Below, in pieces: positions 24,185-32,898 of a stretch of 39,997 nt of DNA. This DNA is from Alicyclobacillus contaminans DSM 17975 (GTDB lineage: Bacteria; Bacillota; Bacilli; Alicyclobacillales; Alicyclobacillaceae): the NCBI RefSeq assembly GCF_000429525.1, contig NZ_AUCA01000032.1, positions 1-39,997 on the forward strand, in the 5' to 3' direction. Position 1 is the first letter of the stretch; every line of letters starts with the position of its first letter. The notes under the pieces are model-generated. The model saw only the letters and a list, made by a program, of their open reading frames with translations, had not been told where the DNA came from and searched no databases. A program made the translations under genes and the position numbers.

Positions 24185-25288
24185 TCACGCGATGGTCAGC
24201 ATGGTGTCGAGGGCGCGTTTCGCCCAGACCGCGATGGCGTTCGGTACGGAGATTTGGTTCACGACTTCCCCCCGGCGCAGCGATTCCAGCGCCCACGTCA
24301 GGTGATACGGGGAGATGCGCGACATGGTCGTGCATGGACAGACAATCGGATTCAAGCTCAGTATGGTCTGCTCCGGGTGTTGTTTGGCGAGCCGGTGCAC
24401 GAGATTGACTTCTGTGCCGATGGCCCAGACGGTGCCCGCAGGTGCGGCTTCAATCTGAGAAATGATGTATTCGGTCGATCCGAACTGATCCGCCGCCGCC
24501 ACAACGTCGTGGTTGCACTCGGGGTGGACAATCACCCGAATGCCCGGGTATTGATCGCGCAGCGCCTGCACCTGTGCGGGCTGGAACCGCTGATGCACGG
24601 AGCAGAACCCTTTCCACAGGATGACGCGCACGTCTTCTGGCGATTGGCCGGGCAGCCATTCGAAACTCGCGGTGCGTTGGTTGTAGACGACCAATTCGCG
24701 GTCTGCCAACCCCATGGCCAGCGCGGTATTGCGTCCCAGGTGTTCGTCCGGGAAGAACAGGACGCGATCCCCGTTGTGGAACGCCCAGTCAAGGATCTTT
24801 CGCGCGTTGGATGACGTGCACACCGCGCCCCCTCGCTGGCCGCAGAACGCTTTCAGGACCGCGGCCGAATTGACGTAGGTGATGGGAATGGTGGTGTCGC
24901 CGAACGTTTCCTGAACCAGTTGCCAGCATTCCTCCACTTCGTCCGGATTGGCCATGTCGGCCATGGAGCAGCCGGCGTTTAAATCCGGGAGGATGACGCG
25001 CTGATGATCACCCGTCAGGATATCCGCCGTTTCCGCCATGAAGTGAACGCCGCAGAAGACGATGTACTCCGCCGTCCGGTTTTCCGCAGCCAGGCGCGCC
25101 AACTTGAACGAGTCGCCGGTCAGATCCGCGAATTGAATCACTTCATCCTTTTGATAGTGATGCCCGAGAATCAGCAACCGCTCCCCAAGTGCGGCTTTGG
25201 CAGCGGTGATGCGCTCTGTCCATTCGGCGGGCGAGAGTTGCAGATACGCGTCGGGAATCCCGATTTGAATCGCGGCAGCCGTAGCCAT
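24185..25288 (-). CDS. nadA: quinolinate synthase
   Basis: 367 residues, the long NadA form. It condenses iminoaspartate with dihydroxyacetone phosphate to quinolinate, using an oxygen-sensitive 4Fe-4S cluster. ILGHHYQKDEVIQFAD, the cysteines in NAGCSMADM, HPECNHDVV and NPIVCPCTTM, and the substrate loop GTEVNLVHRLA are present. GGAGG lies before ATG 25288. It sits between nadB and nifS in the operon. Confidence 0.95.
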   Translation of the reverse strand: MATAAAIQIGIPDAYLQLSPAEWTERITAAKAALGERLLILGHHYQKDEVIQFADLTGDSFKLARLAAENRTAEYIVFCGVHFMAETADILTGDHQRVILPDLNAGCSMADMANPDEVEECWQLVQETFGDTTIPITYVNSAAVLKAFCGQRGGAVCTSSNARKILDWAFHNGDRVLFFPDEHLGRNTALAMGLADRELVVYNQRTASFEWLPGQSPEDVRVILWKGFCSVHQRFQPAQVQALRDQYPGIRVIVHPECNHDVVAAADQFGSTEYIISQIEAAPAGTVWAIGTEVNLVHRLAKQHPEQTILSLNPIVCPCTTMSRISPYHLTWALESLRRGEVVNQISVPNAIAVWAKRALDTMLTIA

Positions 25289-25339
25289 GCGAAATGCCTC
25301 CTTCATCCATATGGGTTCGATTTATGACAGTATGTTGGC

Positions 25340-26860
25340 TCACCCATGGACCAACGCTTCCGATTCCGGTGTAAGACAGGTGTCCACGCCAGCCCAGGAC
25401 GGGTTGGCGTGCGGTGCATCCGAGCGGTAATGGGCGCCGCGGCTTTCTTCCCGGAGCCGTGCACAGGCCACCACCAACCGACCAACGTGGACCGGGGCCG
25501 CCGTGGGGCAGGCGGCATGCAAATGATGGAGAGCGGATTGAGCTCGGCGCAGCCCGTCCGCGGTGCGAATGATGCCCACGTCTTCCCACATGACGTCCCG
25601 CACGCTTTCCAGCACCTCGTCGGGGCACGGTTCGAACCAACCGGCCGGTCGTACAGACACCTCACGTACCGAGGTGGGTTCCGCTCGCTTCAACCGTTCG
25701 GCCAGTTCATGCGCCATGACCAGGCATTCCAGCAAAGAGTTGCTGGCCAGCCGGTTGGCGCCGTGCACACCGGTGTGGGCGACTTCGCCAATGGCGTACA
25801 GACCAGCAACGGAGGTGCTTCCGTCGAGATCTGCGTCCACACCGCCCATGACAAAGTGGGCGGCGGGTGACACCGGCAGGAGGTCGCGCGAAGGGAGGAG
25901 CCCGAGGTTCCTGCAGAATGCGTCGATGGTCGGGAAATGCTCGGCAAAGGACGGGATGCTGCGAGCGTCCAGAAAGACGCGTCGCCCCTGCTGCATTTCC
26001 TCATAAATGGCGCGTGCGACCACGTCCCTCGGCGCGAGATCGGCCTGCGGATGGCCCGCCATGATGCGGTGCCCGCAGTCGTTCACCAACACGGCGCCGG
26101 CACCACGCACGGCTTCCGAGATGAGAAAGCGCGGATTGCTGCCCGCGGCCAACGCCGTCGGGTGAAATTGGATGAACTCCAAATTGCGAATCCCCGCGCC
26201 GGCGGCGTACGCCAGGGCAATGCCGTCGCCGGTCGCGCCGATGGGGTTGGTGGTGTACCGATACAGCTGACCCGCTCCGCCGGTCGCTAAAACCGTGGCC
26301 CGACGGGCAAACCACCACTGTTCACGGCCGGTGGCAAGATCGGTTACCACGGCGCCATGGACACGACCGTCGGTTCCCACCAGCAGACTGTGGGTCAGAT
26401 GCCGAGCGCAGCGAATCACCTGCTGTTCCTGAAGGCGCGCCAGCACCGTCTCCATCACCACGCGGCCGCTCGCGTCGCCGCCGGCGTGCAGAATTCGCCG
26501 GTGCGAATGCGCGCCTTCCAGGCCGAGGCGGGGCCGGCCGGTCTCTGCATGGACGTCGAACGGAACACCCAAGGACTGCAGCCAACGCATTCGTTCCGGC
26601 GCTGCCCGCGTCAGTCGGAGCACCGTGCTCGGGTAACAGAGTCCGTGGCCCGCAGCCAAAGTATCGACCGCGTGAAGGTACGGGGTGTCTGCCGGATCTA
26701 TTGCCGCCGCAATGCCACCCTGCGCATGGTACGAGTTGCTGGCTTGGGACGGGGCCTTGGAGATGAGCGCCACTTCACAGTGCGGCGCGAGCTCAAGTGC
26801 GGCGGCACAACCGGCCAAGCCAGCGCCGATGATGAGCACGTCCACAATTCTGCTTTCCAT
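25340..26860 (-). CDS. nadB: L-aspartate oxidase
   Basis: 506 residues of the succinate-dehydrogenase flavoprotein fold. It oxidises L-aspartate to iminoaspartate, the substrate of NadA. The FAD loop VLIIGAGLAGCAAALEL, YHAQGGIAAA, LEGAHSHRRILHAGGDASG and the late GANRLASNSLLECLV with the catalytic arginine are intact. GGGAGG lies nine bases before ATG 26860; the earlier ATG at 26878 is within or before the ribosome site. Second gene of nadC-nadB-nadA-nifS. Confidence 0.95.
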   Translation of the reverse strand: MESRIVDVLIIGAGLAGCAAALELAPHCEVALISKAPSQASNSYHAQGGIAAAIDPADTPYLHAVDTLAAGHGLCYPSTVLRLTRAAPERMRWLQSLGVPFDVHAETGRPRLGLEGAHSHRRILHAGGDASGRVVMETVLARLQEQQVIRCARHLTHSLLVGTDGRVHGAVVTDLATGREQWWFARRATVLATGGAGQLYRYTTNPIGATGDGIALAYAAGAGIRNLEFIQFHPTALAAGSNPRFLISEAVRGAGAVLVNDCGHRIMAGHPQADLAPRDVVARAIYEEMQQGRRVFLDARSIPSFAEHFPTIDAFCRNLGLLPSRDLLPVSPAAHFVMGGVDADLDGSTSVAGLYAIGEVAHTGVHGANRLASNSLLECLVMAHELAERLKRAEPTSVREVSVRPAGWFEPCPDEVLESVRDVMWEDVGIIRTADGLRRAQSALHHLHAACPTAAPVHVGRLVVACARLREESRGAHYRSDAPHANPSWAGVDTCLTPESEALVHG

Positions 26861-26937
26861 CCTGTTTCTACCTCCCACGGTTCGCGGCGACGGACCTTGC
26901 CGTATTCAACACTGCGTCCCATGCTGCAATCCGCGCA

Positions 26938-27786
26938 TCACACGCGCGGGTTCACCGCGATGTCGAGCCCCACGTCGACACTCACAGCGCTATGCGTGAG
27001 CGCGCCCATGGACACATAGTTCACACCTGTGAGCGCCACGTCCCGCAGACGTTGCGGCGTGAGATTTCCGGACGCCTCCAGGGGGACCCGGCCGTTGGTG
27101 ATTCGTACCGCCTCGGCGAGTGTCGCGCAGTCCATGTTGTCCAACAGGATGAGGTCCACGTCGCAGGTCAACGCTTCCTCCAGTTGTTCCAAGGTGTCCA
27201 CTTCGACCTCGACGCGGGTGGAGAGCGGAACGGACTGGCGAGCGCGCGCCACCGCTTCTCGGATACCGCCGGCGACGGCGATGTGGTTGTCCTTAATCAA
27301 AACCATGTCGTCGAGACCGAACCGATGGTTCATCGCTCCACCCACGCGGACCGCGTACTTTTCAAGCCATCGCCATCCGGGTGTGGTTTTGCGCGTATCG
27401 AGCAGCTTCGTGGATGTACCGGCCAACTGGGCCACCGCATGCGCGGTAAGGGTTGCAATGCCGGATAAGCGCGCGAGAAAGTTGAGGGCGGTTCGCTCAG
27501 CGGCCAACAGTGTCTGTGCCGGTCCCTGGACGTGTCCTACGCAGGTCCTTCCCAGCACCCGCTCGCCATCGAAGACTTTGGGAGTGAAGCGGATGTTCGG
27601 ATCGACCGCTTGAAACACAGCGTCCACCACAGGAAGTCCGGCCACCACTGCGTCCTGTTTCACCACGACCTCAGCAACCGCCTGAGACGCAGAATAAAGA
27701 ACCGCGAAAGAGGTGAGATCTCCGCGGCCGATGTCTTCTTCTAATGCCAGTTCTATCAGACGGCGAACGGAAGGTGTCAGATACAC
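26938..27786 (-). CDS. nadC: nicotinate-nucleotide pyrophosphorylase (quinolinate phosphoribosyltransferase)
   Basis: 282 residues. It converts quinolinate and PRPP to nicotinate mononucleotide with loss of CO2. LEEDIGRGDLTS, RTALNFLARLSGIAT, LDTRKTTPGWRWLEKYAVRVGG and MVLIKDNH are the family motifs. The start is a GTG at 27786 with GGAGG at proper distance. First gene of the operon, with a palindromic operator in its promoter region. Confidence 0.95.
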   Translation of the reverse strand: MYLTPSVRRLIELALEEDIGRGDLTSFAVLYSASQAVAEVVVKQDAVVAGLPVVDAVFQAVDPNIRFTPKVFDGERVLGRTCVGHVQGPAQTLLAAERTALNFLARLSGIATLTAHAVAQLAGTSTKLLDTRKTTPGWRWLEKYAVRVGGAMNHRFGLDDMVLIKDNHIAVAGGIREAVARARQSVPLSTRVEVEVDTLEQLEEALTCDVDLILLDNMDCATLAEAVRITNGRVPLEASGNLTPQRLRDVALTGVNYVSMGALTHSAVSVDVGLDIAVNPRV

Positions 27787-27817
27787 GAGACAAACCTCCT
27801 GTAAAAACCATTGTATA

Positions 27818-27839
27818 TACAGTAACTGTCCCTACTGTA
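27818..27839. promoter_or_regulatory. palindromic operator at the nad operon promoter
   Basis: TACAGTA-N8-TACTGTA is a perfect 7-bp inverted repeat; its left part also forms the perfect palindrome ACAGTAACTGT. It lies about 32 bases before the nadC start and overlaps a minus-strand TATACAAT that could be the -10 box. Position suggests repression by an NAD-pathway regulator (NiaR/YrxA-like); the regulator gene is not in the window. Confidence 0.55.
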
Positions 27840-28012
27840 CACCGGCGGGATGAAAAAGACCAGAGGGAGTTGCAGGTTTTGGGGATGGTCACATCGTGAG
27901 GGGACAAAAAGTCGAACCGATGGATCACAAGGGGCGGGAGATGAGACGTGGAGCGTGTGTTGACCCACCTTCTACCGATGTTTCTACTTACTTGCCAAAA
28001 CGGTTGCCTGTG

Positions 28013-28269
28013 TCATGCTTGTTTTGCCTGGGCCGAAGACGCTGACACATTAGAATTCGCAGTGGTCGTGGCATTGTGCTCTGCGCTGAACTGTTCAATA
28101 AAGTGTTGCCTCAGCTTACCGACGGATCGTGCCGTTTGATATAGCTTGGGGTGCAGAATTTGGCCATCCGAAGGAGCCGCTTGACCATTCAATGTGGCAA
28201 TCAGCCTTTGTCCCGCACGAACACTTCATAATCTTTACGTTGAATCTGCTCTCCATTGATAGACTCCAT
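28013..28269 (-). pseudogene. decayed short reading frame of unknown family
   Basis: On the minus strand ATG 28269 opens MESINGEQIQRKDYEVFVRDKG and stops at 28201; in another frame, directly after, IATLNGQAAPSDGQI, HPKLYQTARSVGKLRQHFIEQF and a Ser/Ala/Thr/Asn-rich tail run to 28013. The two pieces read like one protein of about 84 residues broken by a frameshift. I recognise no family and see no good ribosome site. The surrounding 27840-28420 otherwise lacks genes; its A+T is higher than the neighbours, suggesting acquired and eroding DNA. Confidence 0.35.
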
Positions 28270-28335
28270 AACGCCTTGAGTTTACATCAACAGGTTGAAA
28301 AATGAACGAACTTGGACGTGGATCGTAGCAGGAAT

Positions 28336-28380
28336 TGGGCTGTCTTCACGCCCTGGGGGCGCTGGAAACAGCCCACGTTT
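28336..28380 (+). other. nested hairpin in non-coding DNA
   Basis: TGGGCTGT (28336-28343) pairs with ACAGCCCA (28368-28375), with an inner GCCC/GGGC pairing, followed by CGTTTTGTCC. It may terminate a rightward transcript or be a structured remnant; no gene in that direction is present. Confidence 0.35.
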
Positions 28381-28420
28381 TGTCCAGATGACGACCTGTG
28401 ATGGGATGCTTACCATGGTG

Positions 28421-28690
28421 TCAGTCGTTCGGAGGGGATGGGATGTCAGACAGATCTTCCTGAATATCCGACAGCTGGTCCTGTGCTTCGTTCAGCGCTT
28501 TCTGGTTCACCGATTCGTTGGCGGCAGACACCGCGCGGCCGGCCTTCTCCACAGCGTTCCACGCCTGTTCCACGGTGGTTTCGCTGGGATGGGACTGGGC
28601 CTGCTGCACGGCTTGCGTCGCTTTCAGAACGGAAGCCTGCGCCTCGGAAAGAGGACTCTGTGCCTGCATGCTCGTGGACTCTTTGGCCAT
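28421..28690 (-). CDS. small Ala/Gln/Ser-rich helical protein
   Basis: 89 residues, acidic, without cysteine, signal peptide or membrane segment. Heptad-like stretches (SEAQASVLKATQAVQQAQ, ALNEAQDQLSDIQEDLSDI) suggest a helical bundle or coiled coil. AAAGGAGG lies 8-9 bases before the ATG, making translation convincing. No family recognised. It starts 51 bases downstream of the alpha/beta hydrolase stop on the same strand and may share its transcript. Confidence 0.65.
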   Translation of the reverse strand: MAKESTSMQAQSPLSEAQASVLKATQAVQQAQSHPSETTVEQAWNAVEKAGRAVSAANESVNQKALNEAQDQLSDIQEDLSDIPSPPND

Positions 28691-28741
28691 TCGCCACGCC
28701 TCCTTTTGCGAACATCTCCAGTGTGCGCAGCGGCGGCCGGG

Positions 28742-29701
28742 TTATACGTGTTTCTTCGGGCGGTTCGGCGTTGGCCACGCCGCGCGTTGGATGGCCAACC
28801 AGTTGAGGATGTCCTTCGTGACCAGGTCCCGATTCGTCTCGTTGAGCATCTCGTGCCGCCCACCGGGATACAGTTTCACAGACACCTGTTCCAATCCGGC
28901 GCTGTCCAACTGACGGGTGAACCTTCGGATGCCCCGGCCATAGCCGCCCACCGGATCTCGGTCGCCAGCGAAAATCAACAGCGGCAGGTGCTTTGGGATG
29001 GACTGGAGTGTCCGCCGGTGGGTGGCTTTTAACAGCCCCTGATAGAATTGATAGTAGGCTTCGTTGCTGAACGGCTGTCCACAGAAGGGGTGTTCCAGAT
29101 ATTGATTCACCTCGTCCGAATCGCCGGACAACCAGTCGAAGGGGGTGCGCGTCGGACGAAACGCGCGGTTGTAAGAACCAAACAGCAATTTTGTCAACAG
29201 TGGACTGCGAGCGGCGGCACCATCTGTTCGCATCTTCCAGTATGCGAACAGCGCCCCCGCCCGGAGGGCGAGGCGCGCGGGCTGTCCAGTTCCGGACAGA
29301 ACCACGCCGGCCAAATCCCGGCCGAACTGGCTCGCGTACCAGCGAACCAAAAAAGAACCCATGCTGTGGCCGAGGATGATGCGCGGCAGGTGAGGATGCG
29401 TCTGGCCAATGGCGAGTTGAAGTTGGCGAATGTCATCCAGCATGCGCTGAAATCCGTCGGGGCCAAGGTGGCCCAAGTCCTGCGGCGTGGGTGCGGTTCG
29501 TCCATGACCGCGCTGGTCGTGAGCCAACACGAGCCAGCCAGCGTCACAGGCGGCGTTCGCAAACCGGCGATATCGTTCGGCGGTCTCGCACATGCCATGC
29601 ACCACGTGTAAAATCCCGGTGGGAGCTGTGTCCGGCAACCACTCGTACACGTACAGCTCAGTTCCATCTTGCGTGCCGAAGCGATAGGTTCGTTCCCGCA
29701 T
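28742..29701 (-). CDS. alpha/beta hydrolase, lysophospholipase/monoacylglycerol-lipase type
   Basis: 319 residues, no signal peptide. HVVHGMCETAERY gives the oxyanion loop, LGHSMGSFL the nucleophilic serine, FAGDRDPVGG the aspartate and GGRHEMLNE the histidine, so the triad is complete. The lid region (about 150-215) is typical of the PldB/MGL group, which releases fatty acids from monoglycerides or lysolipids. GAGGAGGAG precedes ATG 29701; an ATG eight codons earlier lies ahead of that site. Confidence 0.88.
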   Translation of the reverse strand: MRERTYRFGTQDGTELYVYEWLPDTAPTGILHVVHGMCETAERYRRFANAACDAGWLVLAHDQRGHGRTAPTPQDLGHLGPDGFQRMLDDIRQLQLAIGQTHPHLPRIILGHSMGSFLVRWYASQFGRDLAGVVLSGTGQPARLALRAGALFAYWKMRTDGAAARSPLLTKLLFGSYNRAFRPTRTPFDWLSGDSDEVNQYLEHPFCGQPFSNEAYYQFYQGLLKATHRRTLQSIPKHLPLLIFAGDRDPVGGYGRGIRRFTRQLDSAGLEQVSVKLYPGGRHEMLNETNRDLVTKDILNWLAIQRAAWPTPNRPKKHV

Positions 29702-29838
29702 GAGGGCTCCTCCTCGTTGGATCATCGCCGCTTGTAAACGGTTTCTTTATAACATTTTGACAACACCGGAGAGGGGAATCGTGAATTCTCCGCAGTTGTA
29801 CGCTATCATTCTATCATTCAGGGAGGAGGACACGGGCT

Positions 29839-30984
29839 GTGTATTCTGTCATTCTTTTCGACATTGACGGTGTAATGCTGAGTGAAGAACGGTATTTTGA
29901 CGCCTCCGCCCTGACGGTACACGAATTGTTGTCCGGATCGTCCGGATTGGGTCTGGTGGTGCGCGGTTTGCCCGCGTATCAGCCAGTGCCTCCGGAAACT
30001 GACATTCGCACCATTCGCAGGGTGGTGTTTGCCGAAGACAGAGTGCTCGACACCATGAAGTCGGCCGGCGTGAACGCCAACTGGGACATGGTGTACCTGC
30101 AGTTCATGGCCCAGTGGCTGCACTGCCTGCGGCAGGCTCGCCAGCAAGACGGCGTATGGTCGATGATCCGGGCGCTGTTGGCGGAACCCACGTGGGATGC
30201 CGCATGGTTGGCGCGCGTGGGTGCACAGCTGCGGGCTGCGGGATTGACCATCGACCCGGCGTGGTTCGCAGACTTCTGCACAGTCTATGGCGACTGTAAA
30301 CATCGGGCAGGGATGTTTGCCGCGATGGCGGCCGAAATGGGCCAACTGTTGGACGTGCCGGCGGACGCGCTCACGGATCGGCTGCATCACGTGTACGACC
30401 ACGGGGTCAGCGTGTTTCAGGCGTGGTATCTGGGCGATGCGTACAACGAAGGTGCGGCGACGGGGAAAACGGGTTTTGTCCAGCAGGAAATTCCGCTGGT
30501 GCCGCCCGCGGAGTTGGCGAAGCTGTTCGCGGAGTGTCAGGCGCGGGGCGCGCGCCTTGGGGTGGCGACCGGACGTCCGCAGATTGAGACCGACGTGCCG
30601 TTTTCCACCTTCGGATGGTCGGCCTATTTCACACCGGATCATATCACCACGGCATCGCGCGTGCGCGCTGCGGAACAACGGTTCCCGGACCGGAGGCCGC
30701 TGTCCAAACCGAATCCGTTCTCGTACGTGCGCAGTTGGCTCGGCACCACCGACGAAGCGGCGCTCGTACAGCCGCTGCCGCTGCCGAAAGCGGTGGGAGA
30801 TAGCATCCTGATTGTGGGGGATTCAGTGGCGGATTGGCAGGCGGCTCGCGCCATGGGCTGTCATTTCGCCGCGACACTGACCGGCCTCACCGGCGAGCGG
30901 GCGCGTGCCACGTTTGAACAATTGGGCTGTGAGTATATTTTGGACAACGTGTTGGAGCTGCCGAAAGCCTTGCGGTGGGAATAA
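29839..30984 (+). CDS. HAD-superfamily hydrolase, large cap
   Basis: 381 residues, long for a simple HAD enzyme. Motif I is LFDIDGVMLSEE (nucleophile Asp8 region), motif II GVATGRPQ, motif III the lysine of LSKPNPFSY, and motif IV VGDSVADWQAA, all intact. A cap of about 200 mostly helical residues lies between motifs I and II. This may be a phosphatase or phosphoglycolate-like enzyme; the substrate is unknown. The start is GTG 29839 after GGGAGGAGG. It is divergent from the alpha/beta hydrolase. Confidence 0.78.
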   Translation: MYSVILFDIDGVMLSEERYFDASALTVHELLSGSSGLGLVVRGLPAYQPVPPETDIRTIRRVVFAEDRVLDTMKSAGVNANWDMVYLQFMAQWLHCLRQARQQDGVWSMIRALLAEPTWDAAWLARVGAQLRAAGLTIDPAWFADFCTVYGDCKHRAGMFAAMAAEMGQLLDVPADALTDRLHHVYDHGVSVFQAWYLGDAYNEGAATGKTGFVQQEIPLVPPAELAKLFAECQARGARLGVATGRPQIETDVPFSTFGWSAYFTPDHITTASRVRAAEQRFPDRRPLSKPNPFSYVRSWLGTTDEAALVQPLPLPKAVGDSILIVGDSVADWQAARAMGCHFAATLTGLTGERARATFEQLGCEYILDNVLELPKALRWE

Positions 30985-30995
30985 ATGACTGACAT

Positions 30996-31030
30996 TTGTC
31001 CGATACCGCAACTTGCTGTACTTTAATAAT
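30996..31030 (+). promoter_or_regulatory. probable promoter of chdC
   Basis: TTGTCC (30996-31001), 17 bases, TACTTT (31019-31024), with an alternative TTAATAAT immediately after. It lies about 100 bases before chdC. Confidence 0.4.
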
Positions 31031-31130
31031 GTTGACCAGGAATGGCGCCGCCTCCGTTTTGTGATGCACACGGCTGCCGCGGCGCTTCCGGCGATGAATC
31101 AGCCGGAGACCGAAAGGAGCGTTCGGTAGA

Positions 31131-31877
31131 ATGAGTGAAGCGGTGCAAACTCTGGATGGATGGTATGCGTATCATGACTTTCGGACGATGGATTGGGTGG
31201 CCTGGAAAAACGCGTCGGCCGCGGATCGTCGGCAGGCGATGGATGATCTGCTGAGCCTGATGGCGGACTGGCAGGCGGACGCGGTGGAGAAGCGCGGATC
31301 GTTCGGCGCGTACGCGGTCGCTGGTCACAAAGCGGATCTGCTGTTCATTCACATGCGTCCGACGCTGCAGGAACTGAACGAGGTGAAGCATCGGTTTCAG
31401 AAATCCCGCTTCGCCGATTTCACGAAAGCGCCATACTCGTACATTTCCGTGGTGGAATTGAGCTCCTATCTGGCGAAGCCGGGCGTGGATGTGGACTCCG
31501 ATCCGTACCTGCAGGGGCGCCTCAAACCGACGCTGCCGTCCATGCAGTACGTGTGTTTCTATCCGATGAACAAGCGCCGCCAGGGCGATGACAACTGGTA
31601 CATGCTCCCGTTGGAAACGCGCAGGGAGATGATGAAGAGCCACGGCATGATTGGCCGAAACTACGCGGGCAAGGTGGTTCAAATCATCACAGGTTCTGTG
31701 GGGCTCGACGACTGGGAATGGGGCGTCACGCTGTACAGCGACGATGCACTGCAGTTTAAGAAATTGGTGTATGAGATGCGGTTTGACGAAGCGAGTGCCC
31801 GGTTTGGGGAGTTTGGCCCATTCTTGGTCGGACACCGCGTGGGAGAAGCGGACGTCGCACGATGGTTGACGGTGTGA
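31131..31877 (+). CDS. chdC: coproheme decarboxylase (HemQ), chlorite-dismutase family
   Basis: 248 residues. It performs the last step of the Gram-positive coproporphyrin-dependent heme pathway, turning coproheme into heme b by two peroxide-dependent decarboxylations. The catalytic tyrosine is Tyr144 in CFYPMNKRR and the axial ligand His171 in MMKSHGMIGRNYAG; TGSVGLDDWEWGVTL is typical of the C-terminal half. The active-site arginine of true chlorite dismutases is not expected here. AAAGGAG precedes the ATG. Other heme genes are not in the window. Confidence 0.94.
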   Translation: MSEAVQTLDGWYAYHDFRTMDWVAWKNASAADRRQAMDDLLSLMADWQADAVEKRGSFGAYAVAGHKADLLFIHMRPTLQELNEVKHRFQKSRFADFTKAPYSYISVVELSSYLAKPGVDVDSDPYLQGRLKPTLPSMQYVCFYPMNKRRQGDDNWYMLPLETRREMMKSHGMIGRNYAGKVVQIITGSVGLDDWEWGVTLYSDDALQFKKLVYEMRFDEASARFGEFGPFLVGHRVGEADVARWLTV

Positions 31878-31941
31878 GGCGCCTGGATGCGCCGCCGCCC
31901 GTCGGCCGAAGGAATCACAGGGATGGATGGGTGGTTGTGTC

Positions 31942-32838
31942 ATGACAGAACAGGCATCATATCAGGTATTGCTGTACTACAAATATGTGCACATTGAAAA
32001 TCCGCAGGCATTTGCGGCTGATCACCTCGAGTTTTGCAAGGCTGTTGGGTTGCGAGGGCGGATTTTGGTGGCGCACGAAGGCATCAATGGCACGGTCTCC
32101 GGAACCATTACGCAGACCGAGCAGTACATGATGCACCTGCGCGCCAATCCGCTCTTTCGGGACATTGAGTTCAAGATCGAACCGACGGAAGGACATGTGT
32201 TCAAACGGTTGTCCGTCCGGCCTCGGCGAGAAATCGTCCATCTCGGGTTGGAAGAGGACATCAACCCGAACGAACTGACGGGGAAGTACTTGGAACCCAA
32301 AGAGTTTTACGAGTGGATGCAGCGGGACGACGTCATTGTGCTGGATGCGCGGAACGACTACGAGTACGACATCGGTCACTTCGAGGGCGCCATTCGTCCC
32401 AACGTTCGCACATTCCGCGAACTGCCCAGGTGGATTCGCGAAAACCTGGCGGATCAGAAGGACAAGACCGTGCTCACCTACTGCACGGGGGGCATTCGCT
32501 GCGAAAAGCTGTCGGGATTCCTTCTGCGGGAGGGATTTCGTGAAGTGGGGCAGTTGCACGGCGGCATCATTCGCTACGGACAAGATCCCGAGATGCAGGG
32601 GAAAGGGTTCGTCGGCAAATGCTACGTCTTTGACGAACGGATTCGCGTTCCGGTGAACCGACATGAGGATGTCGTTGTCGGGCGCTGCCATCACTGCGGG
32701 AAACCGGAGGACAGGTACATCAACTGCGCGTATCCGCCGTGCCACTGGCAGCACATCTGCTGCTCCGAGTGCGAAGCGAAACACGAAGGATTTTGCTCCG
32801 ATACCTGCCGGGAGCAGGCGCTGCAAACCCAGCGTTGA
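31942..32838 (+). CDS. trhO: tRNA uridine-34 hydroxylase TrhO (rhodanese domain)
   Basis: 298 residues. TrhO makes 5-hydroxyuridine at the wobble position of tRNAs. The N-terminal acylphosphatase-like domain has RILVAHEGINGTVSGT; the rhodanese domain carries VLDARNDYEYDIGHF and the active loop YCTGGIRCEK with Cys181; the tail has a Cys-rich zinc-like module (CHHCGK, CCSECEAKHEGFCSDTC). The start at ATG 31942 (MTEQASYQVLLYYKY) fits homologues better than ATG 31927. It follows chdC by 64 bases. Confidence 0.92.
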   Translation: MTEQASYQVLLYYKYVHIENPQAFAADHLEFCKAVGLRGRILVAHEGINGTVSGTITQTEQYMMHLRANPLFRDIEFKIEPTEGHVFKRLSVRPRREIVHLGLEEDINPNELTGKYLEPKEFYEWMQRDDVIVLDARNDYEYDIGHFEGAIRPNVRTFRELPRWIRENLADQKDKTVLTYCTGGIRCEKLSGFLLREGFREVGQLHGGIIRYGQDPEMQGKGFVGKCYVFDERIRVPVNRHEDVVVGRCHHCGKPEDRYINCAYPPCHWQHICCSECEAKHEGFCSDTCREQALQTQR

Positions 32839-32864
32839 CGGGTATGCAGCCCAGCTGACTGCGC

Positions 32865-32884
32865 ATGCCGCATCGCTGCGGCAT
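32865..32884. terminator. short hairpin between convergent trhO and maf
   Basis: ATGCCGCA-TCGC-TGCGGCAT is a perfect 8-bp stem in the 60-base gap of two convergent genes. There is no T run on either side. Confidence 0.35.
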
Positions 32885-32898
32885 CCAACGCCAGCTCG

